Shown here: piece after piece, positions 8,262 through 18,781 of the stretch | Layout: every line of letters starts with the position of its first letter | Position numbering within the stretch: position 1 is the stretch's first letter | DNA from: Hydrogenovibrio thermophilus | GTDB taxonomy: Bacteria; Pseudomonadota; Gammaproteobacteria; Thiomicrospirales; Thiomicrospiraceae | Assembly (NCBI RefSeq): GCF_004028275.1 | Contig: NZ_CP035033.1 | Coordinates: forward strand, 1,302,001-1,366,000 | Direction: 5' to 3' | DNA: 64,000 nt | Position numbers and translations under genes: made by a program | Notes under the pieces: model-generated | The model's database searches: none | The model's input: the letters and a program-made list of their open reading frames with translations, nothing else | What the model was told of the DNA's origin: nothing

Positions 8262-11200
8262 ATGACCCAGTTCGTTCATTTACATGTTCATTCGGAATAT
8301 TCGGTCGTGGATGCCACCTTACGGGTGAAATCGGCGATTTCGAATGCCGCCGGTCACGAACAGCCCGCCCTGGCTTTGACTGACCAGATGAACATGTTCG
8401 CGCTGGTCAAATTCTATTCTGCCGCCATCGGCGCCGGCATCAAACCGATTATCGGTTCCGACCTGTTGATTGAAGCCGAAGACGGTAATGTCTTCAAAGT
8501 GGTGGCCTTGTGTCAGAATGACCAAGGATATCTCAACCTATCCCATTTGATTTCGATGGCGTATCTGAAGAATCAGAAGATCGTCGCTACCGAAATGCAA
8601 CCCTTGATCAAGCAAGAATGGCTGAAAGCCTACAACGAAGGCCTGATTATCCTGTCCGGAGGCAAAGACGGCGATATCGGTCAGGCGATTCTCGCCCAAA
8701 AACCGAACTTGGCGGCGAAGCGAACGGCCTGGTGGCAGGAAACCTTCCCGGATCGTTTTTATCTGGAGTTGGTTCGTACCGGCCGTGATAATGAAGAAGC
8801 CTACCTGGTCGGTGCCGTGGAAGTGGCACAGCGTTATGAGTTGCCGGTGGTGGCCACCAATGACGTACGATTTGAATCCGAGGATGACTTTGACGCGCAT
8901 GAGGTGCGGGTCTGCATTCATGACGGTTACATTCTTGACGACCCGAACCGACCGAAACGTTATTCTGAAGAGCAGTATTTCCGTTCCTCGGATGAGATGA
9001 TCGAACTGTTTGCCGATTTGCCGGAAGCCATCGAAAATACGGTGGAGATTGCCAAACGCTGTAATGTCACCCTGACATTGGGCACTTACTTCCTGCCGGA
9101 TTTCCCGGTGCCGGAAGGCATGACAATGGACGAGTATTTTATTCAGGAATCTCGGAACGGCTTGGAAGAGCGTTTGAAGTTCCTATTCGGGCATTTGTCC
9201 GCCGAAGAATTTGCCGAAAAGCGTAAAGAATACGACGATCGTCTCAAGTTCGAACTCGACATCATTATCCAAATGGGGTTCCCCGGGTATTTCTTCATCG
9301 TTGCCGACTTCATTCAGTGGGGTAAAAATCACGACGTACCGGTGGGACCGGGGCGGGGGTCCGGTGCCGGTTCCCTGGTGGCCTACGCGCTGAAAATCAC
9401 CGATTTGGATCCTCTGGAATACGACCTGCTGTTCGAACGGTTCCTGAATCCGGAAAGGGTGTCCATGCCCGATTTCGACGTCGACTTTTGTATGGAACGA
9501 CGCGATGAAGTTATCGATTACGTGTCGCGTCAATACGGACAGGATCACGTGTCGCAAATCGTGACCTTCGGCACCATGGCGGCGAAAGCCGTGGTGCGCG
9601 ATGTGGGCCGGGTATTGGGCCACGGTTACGGCATGGTGGACGGTATTGCCAAGTTGGTGCCGAATGACTTGGGTATCAAGCTAAAGGATGCGCTGGAGCA
9701 AGAAGAAATGCTTCAGGAACGTTACGATAATGAAGAAGACGTCCGTATGCTCATCGACCTGGCCTTGAAGTTGGAAGGCACGGTGCGGAATACCGGTAAG
9801 CACGCCGGTGGGGTGGTCATCGGCCCGAAACCGTTGGATCATTTCTGCCCGGTATTGTGTGAACCGGACGGCACCAGTGTGGTCACGCAGCTGGATAAAA
9901 ACGATGTGGAAACCGCAGGTCTGGTCAAATTCGACTTTTTGGGCTTGCGGACGCTCACCATCATTGATTGGGCCTTGCACTTTATCAATGATGGCAAACA
10001 ACCCGGCGATGACGGCTTTGTCGACATCGCGCGCATTCCGTTGGACGATACCCAAACCTTCGACCTGATTAAAACCGGTAAGACCACCGGGGTGTTTCAG
10101 TTGGAATCGGCCGGGATGCAGAATTTGATTGTCCGTTTGCGCCCCGACTGTTTCGAAGACATTATCGCCCTGGTCGCTTTGTTCCGCCCCGGACCGTTGG
10201 AGTCGGGCATGGTGGACAACTTCATCGCCCGTAAGCACGGTAAGGAAAAAGTCTCTTATCCGGACGCACAGTATCAGCACGAATCGCTGCAACCGATTCT
10301 GGAACCGACCTACGGGGTCATTCTGTATCAGGAACAGGTCATGCAGATTGCACAGGTGTTGGCCGGTTATACGCTGGGCGGCGCCGATATGCTGCGTCGT
10401 GCGATGGGGAAAAAGAAACCCGAAGAAATGGCCAAGCAACGTTCGGTGTTTAAAGAGGGCGCGGAAAAAGGCGGCATTGACGGCGACTTGGCGATGAAAA
10501 TTTTCGACCTGGTGGAGAAATTCGCCGGGTACGGGTTCAACAAATCCCACTCCGCTGCGTATGCGTTGGTGTCTTATCAATCGGCCTGGCTGAAAACGCA
10601 TTACCCGGCCGAGTTCATGGCGGCGCAGATTTCATCCGACATGGACAACACCGAAAAAGTGGTGCACATGGTCAACGAATGTTATGCCATGGGCATTGAT
10701 GTTCGCCAGCCGAATATCAATGAGTGCGAAATCCATTTTAAGTCGGTCAAAACGGAAGAAAAAGTGGTTCGTTACGGCTTGGGTGCGATTAAAGGCGTTG
10801 GTGAATCGGCGCTGGAAGGCATTATCGCCGAGCGCAAGGAAAATGGGCCTTATCAGGATTTGTTCGATTTCTGTTTGCGGGTGACCAAAAAGGTCAATAA
10901 GCGCGTTATTGAAGCGTTGATTCTGGCCGGCGCGATGGATTGCCTGCACGATAACCGACAAGCCATGTTGGACAGTGTCGGTTTGGCCTTGCAGAAAGCG
11001 GAACAAAAGCACAAGGACGAAGAAGCCGGTCAAGGCGATTTATTCGGTGATGCCATGTCGTTTGAAGCGGAAAATGCTTCGGAGTTGGTCGATGTGCCGG
11101 AAATGCCCGAGAAGCTACGTCTGAAAGGCGAAAAAGATGTCTTGGGCTTGTACATGACCGGCCACCCGATTGAAATTTATCGAGAAGAATTGGATAAGTT

Positions 11201-11741
11201 GGTTGAGCAGAAATTATCCGCCTTGCGTCCGGAGAAATGGGCTAAGAAATGGGCGGCGGGTTTGATTGTCGAAGCGCGCAGCAAGGTGACCAAAAGCGGC
11301 AGCCGAATGGGCTTTGTCGCCATCGACGATCAGACCGCTCGTATGGAAGTGGTGTTGCGCCCGGCGGTGTTCGAGTCGTGCCGGGATATTTTGTTGCCCG
11401 ATACGGTGGTGTTGATTTACGGCGAAGTGTCGGAAGATACGTTTAACGGCGGGATCAAGCTGGATGCCGAACAGGTGGTGACTCTGGCAGAGTCACGCGT
11501 CGAAAAAGCGCGGGCCATTAAGGTGTTCGCCGATGCGACGTTACAACCGGATCGTTTACAGAATTTGTCATCGGTGTTGACGCCTTATCGGGTGGAGACC
11601 GGCTTGCCGTTGGTGGTGGATTACCGAAACGACCAGGCCAGAGCGCAGATGATTACCCAGGAAGGGATTGAATTTTTTCCGGACGACGAGTTACTGGAAG
11701 TGCTCAGAAGTCACGGTTGGCAACCGGAAGTGGTTGTCTGA
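8262..11741 (+). CDS. dnaE: DNA polymerase III alpha subunit
   Basis: The 1159-residue replicative polymerase matches E. coli DnaE (1160) in length. The N-terminal PHP domain starts FVHLHVHSEYSVVD. The catalytic aspartates are in the PDFDVDF block near residues 402-408, with GPGRGSGAGS just before. The fingers region has RRAMGKKKPEEM and YGFNKSHSAAYA. The C-terminus has the helix-hairpin-helix (LGAIKGVGESALEGI) and the OB domain. No oddities were seen. The ATG at 8262 follows AT-rich leader sequence without a strong ribosome site. Confidence 0.98.
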   Translation: MTQFVHLHVHSEYSVVDATLRVKSAISNAAGHEQPALALTDQMNMFALVKFYSAAIGAGIKPIIGSDLLIEAEDGNVFKVVALCQNDQGYLNLSHLISMAYLKNQKIVATEMQPLIKQEWLKAYNEGLIILSGGKDGDIGQAILAQKPNLAAKRTAWWQETFPDRFYLELVRTGRDNEEAYLVGAVEVAQRYELPVVATNDVRFESEDDFDAHEVRVCIHDGYILDDPNRPKRYSEEQYFRSSDEMIELFADLPEAIENTVEIAKRCNVTLTLGTYFLPDFPVPEGMTMDEYFIQESRNGLEERLKFLFGHLSAEEFAEKRKEYDDRLKFELDIIIQMGFPGYFFIVADFIQWGKNHDVPVGPGRGSGAGSLVAYALKITDLDPLEYDLLFERFLNPERVSMPDFDVDFCMERRDEVIDYVSRQYGQDHVSQIVTFGTMAAKAVVRDVGRVLGHGYGMVDGIAKLVPNDLGIKLKDALEQEEMLQERYDNEEDVRMLIDLALKLEGTVRNTGKHAGGVVIGPKPLDHFCPVLCEPDGTSVVTQLDKNDVETAGLVKFDFLGLRTLTIIDWALHFINDGKQPGDDGFVDIARIPLDDTQTFDLIKTGKTTGVFQLESAGMQNLIVRLRPDCFEDIIALVALFRPGPLESGMVDNFIARKHGKEKVSYPDAQYQHESLQPILEPTYGVILYQEQVMQIAQVLAGYTLGGADMLRRAMGKKKPEEMAKQRSVFKEGAEKGGIDGDLAMKIFDLVEKFAGYGFNKSHSAAYALVSYQSAWLKTHYPAEFMAAQISSDMDNTEKVVHMVNECYAMGIDVRQPNINECEIHFKSVKTEEKVVRYGLGAIKGVGESALEGIIAERKENGPYQDLFDFCLRVTKKVNKRVIEALILAGAMDCLHDNRQAMLDSVGLALQKAEQKHKDEEAGQGDLFGDAMSFEAENASELVDVPEMPEKLRLKGEKDVLGLYMTGHPIEIYREELDKLVEQKLSALRPEKWAKKWAAGLIVEARSKVTKSGSRMGFVAIDDQTARMEVVLRPAVFESCRDILLPDTVVLIYGEVSEDTFNGGIKLDAEQVVTLAESRVEKARAIKVFADATLQPDRLQNLSSVLTPYRVETGLPLVVDYRNDQARAQMITQEGIEFFPDDELLEVLRSHGWQPEVVV

Positions 11742-11933
11742 GTCAATTGGGGGAGTTCAGCGGAGCGGAATTTGAGCGTTGATGAGAGGCCGAATTTAAG
11801 GTCATAAAATTTGGTTATAAAGTATTTTTATTCCTATTGGTTGCCCATAACCTTTAGAATGTACGGAATTCGACGAACCGTTCCCAGTGAACTTAAAAAG
11901 TTACGTAGAGAAATTGTCAAATAGGAGACATTA

Positions 11934-13895
11934 ATGTCTAACAATATCGAGTCGATCTTACACGAAGATCGGATATTTAAACCAACCGCCGACTTCAAGA
12001 GTCAAGCAAACATTACCGAAGAAAAGTACCATGCGTTGAAAGCCAAAGCGGATGAAGACTATGAAGGTTATTGGTGTGATTTGGCGAGGGAAAAACTGGA
12101 CTGGTCCAAGGATTTCACGGTTGGGTTAGACGATTCCAATGCCCCTTTCTATAAATGGTTCGCCGACGGTGAACTGAACGCCTCCTATAACTGTATCGAT
12201 CGCCACTTGGAAGAAAAAGAAGACAAGCTGGCCATTATCTTCGAAGCCGATGACGGTTCGGTCGAACAATACACTTACAAAGAACTGCACGATGAAGTCT
12301 GCCGCTTGGCGAATGCTTTGACGGCGCAAGGCATCGAAAAAGGCGATCGCGTCATCATCTACATGCCGATGATTCCGCAAGCGGTTTTCGCCATGCAAGC
12401 CTGTGCCCGTATCGGTGCCATCCACTCCATCGTATTCGGTGGGTTCTCGGCGGAAGCCTTGCGCGACCGTATTGAAGACGCCGGTGCGCGTATGGTCATT
12501 ACCGCGAATGCCGGTTGCCGCGGCGGGAAGTCCGTGCCGTTGAAAGGCGCGGTGGATGCGGCTTTGGAAAAAGGCGGCGACTCGGTTCGTAAAGTCATCG
12601 TTTACAAGCGTACCGATGATGAAGTGCCGATGAAAGAAGGGCGCGACATTTCTTGGCATGATGCCATCGCCGGTATGAGCAATTATCACGACGCGGTGAT
12701 GGTCAATGCCGAGCACCCACTGTTCCTGCTTTATACGTCCGGTTCAACCGGCAAGCCGAAAGGGATTCAACACAGCACCGGCGGTTACTTGTTGAACGCC
12801 TATGTGACCAATGAGTGGGTCTTTGACTTGAAAGACAGCGATGTTTTCTGGTGTACCGCGGATGTGGGCTGGATTACCGGTCACACTTACGTGGCGTATG
12901 GACCTTTGTCGATGGGGATGACCATTGTGATGTTCGAAGGCGTTCCGACGTATCCGGATGCGGGTCGTTTCTGGCAAGTCTGTCAGGACCATGGTGTGAC
13001 TGTATTCTATACCGCGCCGACGGCGATTCGTGCCCTGATGAAATTCGGTGATGACTTGCCGAAGCAATACGATTTGTCGAAGTTGAGATTGCTGGGCACG
13101 GTTGGTGAACCGATCAACCCGGAAGCCTGGATCTGGTATCACGATGTGATCGGACGTGGTGAATGCCCAATCGTGGATACCTGGTGGCAGACTGAAACCG
13201 GCGCGCACATGATTGCACCCGTCCCGGGTGTGACCGACTTGAAACCGGGCTCGTGTACCAAACCGTTACCGGGCATCGATGCGCACATCGTGGATGAAGA
13301 AGGCGTTGAATTGACGCACGGTGAAGGGGGTTACCTGGTGGTGCGTAAGCCTTGGCCGTCGATGGTGCGTACCATCTGGAACGACGACGAGCGTTTCGTC
13401 GATACCTACTTCGCGATGTTCAAGAACAAGTATTATGTGGTGGGCGACAGCGCTCACTTGGATCACGACGGTAACTTCTGGATTATGGGGCGTATCGATG
13501 ACGTGCTAAACGTGTCCGGACACCGTTTGGGAACCATGGAAATCGAGTCGGCGCTGGTGTCGCACGAGCATGTGGCCGAAGCCGCCGTGGTCGGCAAGCC
13601 GCACGATGTGAAAGGGGAGTCCATCTTCGCATTCGTGGTGATGAATATGGAAGTACCGCCAGGGGACGAGCGTCTGGCATTGGTTCAGGAGTTGCGTAAT
13701 CACGTGGCTAAGGAAATCGGCCCGATTGCCAAGCCGGATGATATCCGCTTCGGTTCCAACCTGCCGAAGACGCGTTCCGGTAAAATCATGCGTCGCTTGT
13801 TGCGCAGTATCGCCAAGGGTGAGGAAATCACCTCCGATACATCGACGCTTGAAGATCCAAGTATTTTGGATCAGTTCATGCAGCCGCATAAATAA
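11934..13895 (+). CDS. acs: Acetyl-CoA synthetase
   Basis: This 653-residue AMP-forming enzyme converts acetate, ATP and CoA to acetyl-CoA. The P-loop [11 protein letters not shown], the [10 protein letters not shown] block, the WWQTETG motif and the C-terminal [11 protein letters not shown] are present. The lysine in the last motif is the one regulated by acetylation in studied homologues. A GGAGA site lies upstream of ATG 11934. Downstream DUF485 and actP genes make an acetate uptake and activation module. The 192-bp upstream spacer is AT-rich, without a promoter I can assign. Confidence 0.97.
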   Translation: MSNNIESILHEDRIFKPTADFKSQANITEEKYHALKAKADEDYEGYWCDLAREKLDWSKDFTVGLDDSNAPFYKWFADGELNASYNCIDRHLEEKEDKLAIIFEADDGSVEQYTYKELHDEVCRLANALTAQGIEKGDRVIIYMPMIPQAVFAMQACARIGAIHSIVFGGFSAEALRDRIEDAGARMVITANAGCRGGKSVPLKGAVDAALEKGGDSVRKVIVYKRTDDEVPMKEGRDISWHDAIAGMSNYHDAVMVNAEHPLFLLYTSGSTGKPKGIQHSTGGYLLNAYVTNEWVFDLKDSDVFWCTADVGWITGHTYVAYGPLSMGMTIVMFEGVPTYPDAGRFWQVCQDHGVTVFYTAPTAIRALMKFGDDLPKQYDLSKLRLLGTVGEPINPEAWIWYHDVIGRGECPIVDTWWQTETGAHMIAPVPGVTDLKPGSCTKPLPGIDAHIVDEEGVELTHGEGGYLVVRKPWPSMVRTIWNDDERFVDTYFAMFKNKYYVVGDSAHLDHDGNFWIMGRIDDVLNVSGHRLGTMEIESALVSHEHVAEAAVVGKPHDVKGESIFAFVVMNMEVPPGDERLALVQELRNHVAKEIGPIAKPDDIRFGSNLPKTRSGKIMRRLLRSIAKGEEITSDTSTLEDPSILDQFMQPHK

Positions 13896-13925
13896 ACAGG
13901 GCGCATGAGCTGAACCAAATGTTGA

Positions 13926-13965
13926 GATAGCCAGACTGGTTACAAAATGACCAGGCCTGGCTATT
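13926..13965 (+). terminator. Hairpin after acs containing CCAGGCCTGG (13951-13960)
   Basis: ATAGCCAG with ACTGGT on the left arm pairs with ACCAG and CTGGCTAT on the right. The right arm is the repeated palindrome. It is followed by TTTTCATATAA, so termination after acs is likely but perhaps partial. Confidence 0.65.
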
Positions 13966-14064
13966 TTCATATAAACGAGGCCTAAACGGTCTCATTGTCG
14001 AACAAGGGTTCGTTTAAATAAATACAACGAAACGACCCGAGTTTCATAATCAAGGAGGAAGACT

Positions 14065-14370
14065 TTGGAACAGTCTAAAATTGAGAAGATTAAAAATCTT
14101 CCGGAGTATCAACAGCTCGTCAAAGAGCGTACGGGGCTGGCATGGAAACTCTCCATTGCCATGCTGGTTGTGTATTACGGGTATATCCTGCTGTTGGCGT
14201 TTGATCCGGCATTCTTTACGATGATTGTCAGCGGTCAATACGTATCCATCGGTTTCCCGGTAGGGGTTGCGATCATTATCTTTGCGTTTTTGCTGACCGG
14301 TTATTACGTCAGAAAAGCGAATTCGGATTTTGATGAACTCACGGCAAAAATCAAGAAAGAGGTTGAATAA
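14065..14370 (+). CDS. yjcH: DUF485 inner-membrane protein (YjcH-like)
   Basis: A 101-residue protein with two predicted membrane helices (about 27-50 and 60-83) and charged ends. DUF485 proteins are almost always paired with ActP-type sodium/solute symporters, as here; their function is unproven. The start is TTG at 14065, chosen because AAGGAGG lies 6 bases upstream and no ATG fits. The gene overlaps actP by one base (TAATG), so translation is coupled. Confidence 0.9.
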   Translation: MEQSKIEKIKNLPEYQQLVKERTGLAWKLSIAMLVVYYGYILLLAFDPAFFTMIVSGQYVSIGFPVGVAIIIFAFLLTGYYVRKANSDFDELTAKIKKEVE

Positions 14371-16028
14371 TGAAGATGGGAATTCATAAGTTATTGGCCT
14401 TGTTGGTTTTGGTCGTCATGCCGGTATCGGTATATGCGGCTGGGATTGATGTATCGGCTCCGGTTGAGAAAGAGACCAATTGGTCCGCTATTTCAATGTT
14501 TATCGTCTTTGTTGGCGCAACGCTTTACATCACTTACTGGGCGGCGCAGCGTACCAAGTCCGCAAAAGACTTCTATGCGGCCGGCGGTGGTATCACCGGG
14601 TTGCAGAACGGTCTGGCGATTGCGGGTGACTACATGTCCGCAGCGTCTTTCCTGGGTATTACCGGGATGGTGTACTTGAAAGGGTATGACGGTTTGATCT
14701 TTGCCATCGGGTTTCTGGTGGGGTGGCCGATTATCCTGTTCTTGATGTCTGAGCGCTTGAGAAACTTGGGTAAATTCACGTTTGCCGATGTCGCGGCTTA
14801 CCGTTTCCAACAAACACCGATTCGTGTGTTGGCGGCTTTTGGCGGGATTGCGGTTGTTATCCTGTATTTGATCGCGCAAATGGTCGGTGCCGGTAAGCTG
14901 ATCGAGTTGTTGTTCGGTTTGGACTTCAACTACGCGGTTGTGATGGTCGGTGTCTTGATCATCGCCTACGTATCCTTTGGCGGGATGTTGGCGACGACCT
15001 GGGTACAAATCATCAAAGCCGTTTTGTTGCTGTCCGGTGCGACCTTTATCGCTGTAGCGGTTATGTACAACATGGGCTTCAGTTTCGAAACCTTGTTTAA
15101 AACCGCTGTTGAAAACCGTGATGGCAATATGGACATCTTGTTCTCCGGTGGTTTCGTTTCCGATCCAATCAATGCGATTTCCCTGGGGATTGCCCTGATG
15201 TTCGGTACCGCTGGTTTGCCACACATCCTGATGCGTTTCTTCACGGTTCCGGATGCGAAAGAAGCTCGTAAGTCGGTATTCTATGCGACCGGCTTTATCG
15301 GGTATTTCTACATTCTCGCGTTCATCATCGGTTTCGGTGCGATTGCGATGGTGGTGGCGTCTGAATACATGGACGGTTCCAAGCTGATTGGCGGTAACAA
15401 CATGGCGGCGATTCACTTGTCGCATGTGATCGGTGGTGACTTCTTCCTGGGCTTCATCTCAGCGGTAGCTTTCGCGACCATTTTGGCGGTGGTGTCCGGG
15501 TTGACCTTGGCCGGTGCGTCTGCGATTTCGCATGATATCTACGCGAATGTGATCAACAAGAATGCGACCGAAGAACAGGAAACCAAAGTGGCGAAAGGTG
15601 CAACTTTTGTGATTGGTGCTTTGGCGATTATTTTCGGTATCGGCTTTAAAGACCAAAACATCGCCTTCGTGGTGGCATTGGCCTTTACAATCGCCGCTTC
15701 CGCGAACTTCCCTGTGTTGATTATGTCCATGTTCTGGAGCAAGATGACAACCCGTGGTGCCGTTATCGGTGGCTGGTTGGGTCTGATCTCCGCCGTGGTC
15801 ATGGTTATTCTTGGTCCGGTCGTGTGGACTCAGATTCTGGGAATGGGCGAAGCCATCGTGCCGTATAAGTTCCCGGCTCTGTTCACCGTGATCATTGCCT
15901 TTGTTTCCATCTGGTTCTTCTCCATTACCGATAAGTCGGTACGTGCGAAAGAAGACTTGGATGGCTTTGAAGCACAGTTCGTTCGATCTCAAACCGGGAT
16001 CGGTGCCGAAGGTGCCTCGAACCACTAA
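14370..16028 (+). CDS. actP: Cation/acetate symporter ActP
   Basis: A 552-residue sodium:solute symporter (SSS family) with an N-terminal hydrophobic signal-like segment (5-24) and about 13 membrane helices. The SSS core is evident: [29 protein letters not shown] near 68-96 and the [15 protein letters not shown] segment. E. coli ActP takes up acetate and other short monocarboxylates. Together with acs this supports acetate scavenging. A strong terminator follows. Confidence 0.95.
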   Translation: MKMGIHKLLALLVLVVMPVSVYAAGIDVSAPVEKETNWSAISMFIVFVGATLYITYWAAQRTKSAKDFYAAGGGITGLQNGLAIAGDYMSAASFLGITGMVYLKGYDGLIFAIGFLVGWPIILFLMSERLRNLGKFTFADVAAYRFQQTPIRVLAAFGGIAVVILYLIAQMVGAGKLIELLFGLDFNYAVVMVGVLIIAYVSFGGMLATTWVQIIKAVLLLSGATFIAVAVMYNMGFSFETLFKTAVENRDGNMDILFSGGFVSDPINAISLGIALMFGTAGLPHILMRFFTVPDAKEARKSVFYATGFIGYFYILAFIIGFGAIAMVVASEYMDGSKLIGGNNMAAIHLSHVIGGDFFLGFISAVAFATILAVVSGLTLAGASAISHDIYANVINKNATEEQETKVAKGATFVIGALAIIFGIGFKDQNIAFVVALAFTIAASANFPVLIMSMFWSKMTTRGAVIGGWLGLISAVVMVILGPVVWTQILGMGEAIVPYKFPALFTVIIAFVSIWFFSITDKSVRAKEDLDGFEAQFVRSQTGIGAEGASNH

Positions 16029-16055
16029 GGTAAGTTACGAGTGATTCGTTAGAAT

Positions 16056-16084
16056 AAAAAGGGGCTGTTTTCAGCCCCTTTTTT
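16056..16084 (+). terminator. Rho-independent terminator after actP
   Basis: AAAAGGGGCTG-TTTT-CAGCCCCTTTT stem-loop followed by T residues, 28 bases after the actP stop. Confidence 0.92.
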
Positions 16085-16137
16085 GTATGCCTTTGCGCGA
16101 GTGTGGCACAATGCAAAGGTCTTAAGAGGTAGAGCCT

Positions 16138-17985
16138 ATGTCCGTTCAACAACAATTGAACTTTCTCAAACAAGTCGAACCGTTTTCGGCACTGAATGAA
16201 TCGACGCTACTGTCGTTGGCTGAAGCCTTGGATGTGGTGTATTTTCCTTTGGGTGAACGTCTGGAATTGTCTTCCGGCGAAGCTGCAAACGAAAATGCAT
16301 TTCTGTATTTTGTGATTAAAGGCCATGTGGCCGAGTTCGATGAAAATCAGCGCCAAGTGGCCGTTTACGGCAGTCACACGTATTTTGGCGAAAGCTTTCT
16401 ATTAAAACGTGCGGCTTATCGCCGTTACGATGTGATTGAAGAAGCGATTGTCTATCGCTTGCCGCAGGAAGCCTTTCTGGAAGTGATGCAACAACCGGAA
16501 ATCGAGGGCTTTTTCATTGATGACATCACCGCTAAACTCAACCGAATGCATGCCCAGATTCAAGCGGAGTCGTCCAGTGAGTCGCTGATGGGGGTGGTTG
16601 AAGACGCTCCGCGCCAAGCGTTGATCGAGGTGAGTGAAACGGAAACCATTCAGGCCTGTGTTCGGCAGATGCAGGCGTTGAAAACCGATGCGTGTGTGGT
16701 GGTGTTTCAGGACGAGGCTGAAAGAGGCATTGTCACGTCAATCGATTTGCTCAATGGGTTGGCGTTGAACGAGTACGCGGTGACGGATGCGGTCGGTCCC
16801 TTGGCGACGCGGCCGGTGATGACCGTGCATCAATTCGATTATTTGTTCAATGCGTTGTTGAAAATGACCAAGTATCGCATCAACCGTTTGGTGGTGCGCT
16901 CGGATGACGCCATGTTGGGTATTTTGCATCAGAAAGACTTGATGGGCATGTTTGCCAACCAGTCAGGCCTGGTGGTTTTGAGTATTCAGCAAGCCGAATC
17001 GTTTGACGAACTGAAGGGCGTGGCGGACCGCATTGATCACTTGGTGGTGAATTTGAATAATCGCGGGGTCAAGACGCATTACATCGCCAAATTGGTCAAT
17101 GAATTGCACCGAAAGATGCTGGAGCGGGTTTTTGAGTTCTTATCGCCATCGGAAGCTTTGCAAAAAGGGTGTTTGCTGGTGATGGGCAGTGAGGGCCGTG
17201 CCGAGCAGGTGATTCGTACCGACCAGGATAATGCGTTCATTTTGCCGGATACGGTTGAAATATCGCCAGGCCTGGCGACATTCATGCAAACGTTCAGTGC
17301 CCGTTTGATCGAGTTGGGTTTTCCGCCTTGCCCGGGGAGAATCATGGTGTCGAACCCGGTTTGGACTCGGCCGTTATCGGATTTCAAACAGCAACTGCGT
17401 GATTGGATGACCGCGCCTTCCGGCGATGCGTTTATGAACCTGTCGATTTTCTTTGATGCCGAGGCGGTGTTGGGCGATGAACAGTTGTTGCTCGACGCCA
17501 AGCGAACCATGATGAGCTGGTTGGATTCGAACCGTCACTTTTTACCGCACTTCGCCAAATCCGTGTTGCAGTTCGAGACGCCCATCGGCTTTTTCGGAAA
17601 GTTGGTGACCGACAAAGACGCCAAAGACCCGAAAATCGATTTGAAAAAGGGCGGGATTTTCCCCATCGTTCATGGTGTGCGTTGTCTGGCGTTGGAACAC
17701 GGTATTTTGAAAACCAATACCCATTGGCGTATTAAAGCCTTGATGGACATGGGGGTGCTGACCGAGCATTTTGGTATTGAACTGGGGGAAACGTTGAACT
17801 TTCTGAACACCTTGCGCTTGGAGTCGATGGTTGAGCAAATGCAGCTGGAGCAGGCACCGGACAACTTAATTCGGGTGTCGGGGCTGACGCAGTTGCAGCA
17901 AGACCTGCTCAAAGACGCGTTCAATGTGGTCAATCAGTTCAAAAAGCTGATTGAGCAGCATTATAAACTTCATGCGGTGATGTGA
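16138..17985 (+). CDS. cNMP-binding, CBS-pair and DUF294 nucleotidyltransferase protein
   Basis: A 615-residue regulatory protein. Domain order is a cyclic-nucleotide-binding-like beta-roll (about 10-135), two CBS motifs (about 155-285) and a DUF294 nucleotidyltransferase domain with GSEGR...DQDNA (about 352-368), then a helical C-terminal DUF294 domain. The nucleotidyltransferase motif resembles that of GlnD/GlnE-type enzymes, so the protein may modify another protein in response to an adenine nucleotide. Such genes commonly sit beside acs/actP and a DnaQ-like exonuclease, as here, which suggests control of acetate metabolism, but the target is unknown. A CCAGGCCTGG copy lies inside at 17266. 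Confidence 0.85.
   Translation: MSVQQQLNFLKQVEPFSALNESTLLSLAEALDVVYFPLGERLELSSGEAANENAFLYFVIKGHVAEFDENQRQVAVYGSHTYFGESFLLKRAAYRRYDVIEEAIVYRLPQEAFLEVMQQPEIEGFFIDDITAKLNRMHAQIQAESSSESLMGVVEDAPRQALIEVSETETIQACVRQMQALKTDACVVVFQDEAERGIVTSIDLLNGLALNEYAVTDAVGPLATRPVMTVHQFDYLFNALLKMTKYRINRLVVRSDDAMLGILHQKDLMGMFANQSGLVVLSIQQAESFDELKGVADRIDHLVVNLNNRGVKTHYIAKLVNELHRKMLERVFEFLSPSEALQKGCLLVMGSEGRAEQVIRTDQDNAFILPDTVEISPGLATFMQTFSARLIELGFPPCPGRIMVSNPVWTRPLSDFKQQLRDWMTAPSGDAFMNLSIFFDAEAVLGDEQLLLDAKRTMMSWLDSNRHFLPHFAKSVLQFETPIGFFGKLVTDKDAKDPKIDLKKGGIFPIVHGVRCLALEHGILKTNTHWRIKALMDMGVLTEHFGIELGETLNFLNTLRLESMVEQMQLEQAPDNLIRVSGLTQLQQDLLKDAFNVVNQFKKLIEQHYKLHAVM
17266..17275. repeat. CCAGGCCTGG copy inside the CBS/DUF294 gene
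   Basis: Exact palindrome with symmetrical extension (CG on both sides: TCG before, CGA after). A one-mismatch version (TCAGGCCTGG) occurs at 16963 in the same gene. Confidence 0.95.
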
Positions 17986-17986
17986 G

Positions 17987-18595
17987 GTGTGGCGTTCGTT
18001 ACGACGTCGTTGGCATCGTCGCCAGTTGAAGGACGAGCGATTTGCGTTTTTGTTTGATGCCGTGCCGCCGGAAAATGAATGGGTGTGTTTCGACTGCGAA
18101 ACCACCGGGTTGGATCCGAAAAAAGACAAAATCGTTTCCCTGAGTGCGATGAAGATTCGTGGGCAGGAAATCTTGACCAGCGAAGCCTTGAACTTGACGT
18201 TGGCACAGGATGCAGCGATTTCCGAACAAAGCATCAAGGTGCATTGGATTCGCAACGAAGATACGGTGCATGGCTTGAGCGAGCGGGAAGCCATTGAACA
18301 GTTTCTGCATTTTATCGGCTCCCGTCCGCTGGTGGGGTATTATCTGGAATTCGATGTGGCGATGGTCAATCAGGTGCTCAAGCCTTGGCTGGGAATTGGT
18401 TTGCCGAACCCGCAAATCGAAGTGTCGGCCTTGTATTACGATTATAAAGAAGACCCGATTCCGAAAAAGGTCATCGATTTATCGTTTGATGCCATTTTAA
18501 CGGGGTTGGCTCTGCCGAATTTCGGTCAACATGATGCCTTTAGCGATGCATTGATGACAGCATTGATTTTCATCAAACTGAAAAAATTAGGGTAG
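17987..18595 (+). CDS. DnaQ-like 3'-5' exonuclease (DEDDh)
   Basis: This 202-residue RNase T/DnaQ-fold exonuclease has all the acidic motifs: FDCETTGLD (Exo I), VGYYLEFD (Exo II) and HDAFSDA (Exo III, the histidine type). It is not the replicative epsilon subunit, as it lacks the C-terminal clamp-loader region. The GTG start lies one base after the stop of the DUF294 gene, so the two are co-translated. The pairing with a CBS/nucleotidyltransferase protein recurs in proteobacterial acetate clusters. The start is uncertain because the first 30 residues are basic and poorly conserved. Confidence 0.85.
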   Translation: MWRSLRRRWHRRQLKDERFAFLFDAVPPENEWVCFDCETTGLDPKKDKIVSLSAMKIRGQEILTSEALNLTLAQDAAISEQSIKVHWIRNEDTVHGLSEREAIEQFLHFIGSRPLVGYYLEFDVAMVNQVLKPWLGIGLPNPQIEVSALYYDYKEDPIPKKVIDLSFDAILTGLALPNFGQHDAFSDALMTALIFIKLKKLG

Positions 18596-18629
18596 GTTTG
18601 ATTAAATGCGGGTAAATGAAATGCTTTGT

Positions 18630-18658
18630 TTGACAAATGCTTAAGCGTTTCATATAAT
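18630..18658 (+). promoter_or_regulatory. Consensus sigma-70 promoter of the rimP-nusA-infB operon
   Basis: TTGACA (18630-18635), 17 bp, TATAAT (18653-18658): an exact consensus pair with ideal spacing. Transcription should start near 18666, giving a leader of about 115 nt before rimP. Confidence 0.92.
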
Positions 18659-18702
18659 TCCGCTCAGTTTTTTAAATCATGTATTAAGGGAGAGGCGGGT
18701 TA

Positions 18703-18729
18703 ATGAGCGTCTTTCCGCTTAAATTTTAA
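18703..18729 (+). CDS. Possible 8-codon leader peptide before rimP
   Basis: An ATG preceded by a GGGAGAGG-like site opens an 8-residue ORF (MSVFPLKF) whose stop overlaps the first bases of the attenuator hairpin. Such a placement could couple translation to termination. The alternative is that the segment only forms RNA structure: GCGG at the start can pair with CCGC inside the ORF. The peptide itself is unproven. Confidence 0.35.
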   Translation: MSVFPLKF

Positions 18730-18757
18730 AAACCCCGTCTTTACGGGGTTTTTTATT
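18728..18757 (+). terminator. Attenuator-like terminator in the rimP leader
   Basis: AAAACCCCGT and ACGGGGTTTT pair around a short loop, followed by TTATTTTTT. It sits between the promoter and the first gene, so it should control read-through into rimP-nusA-infB. A terminator in front of rimP is known in other gammaproteobacteria and is thought to serve autoregulation by NusA or its partners. Confidence 0.85.
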
Positions 18758-18781
18758 TTTTGAATTAAGGAAAAAGCCTGC

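Noticed and set aside
18660-18726. A tRNA gene (as in the E. coli metY-rimP leader)
   Set aside because: The leader is too short and has no cloverleaf or TTCGA box.
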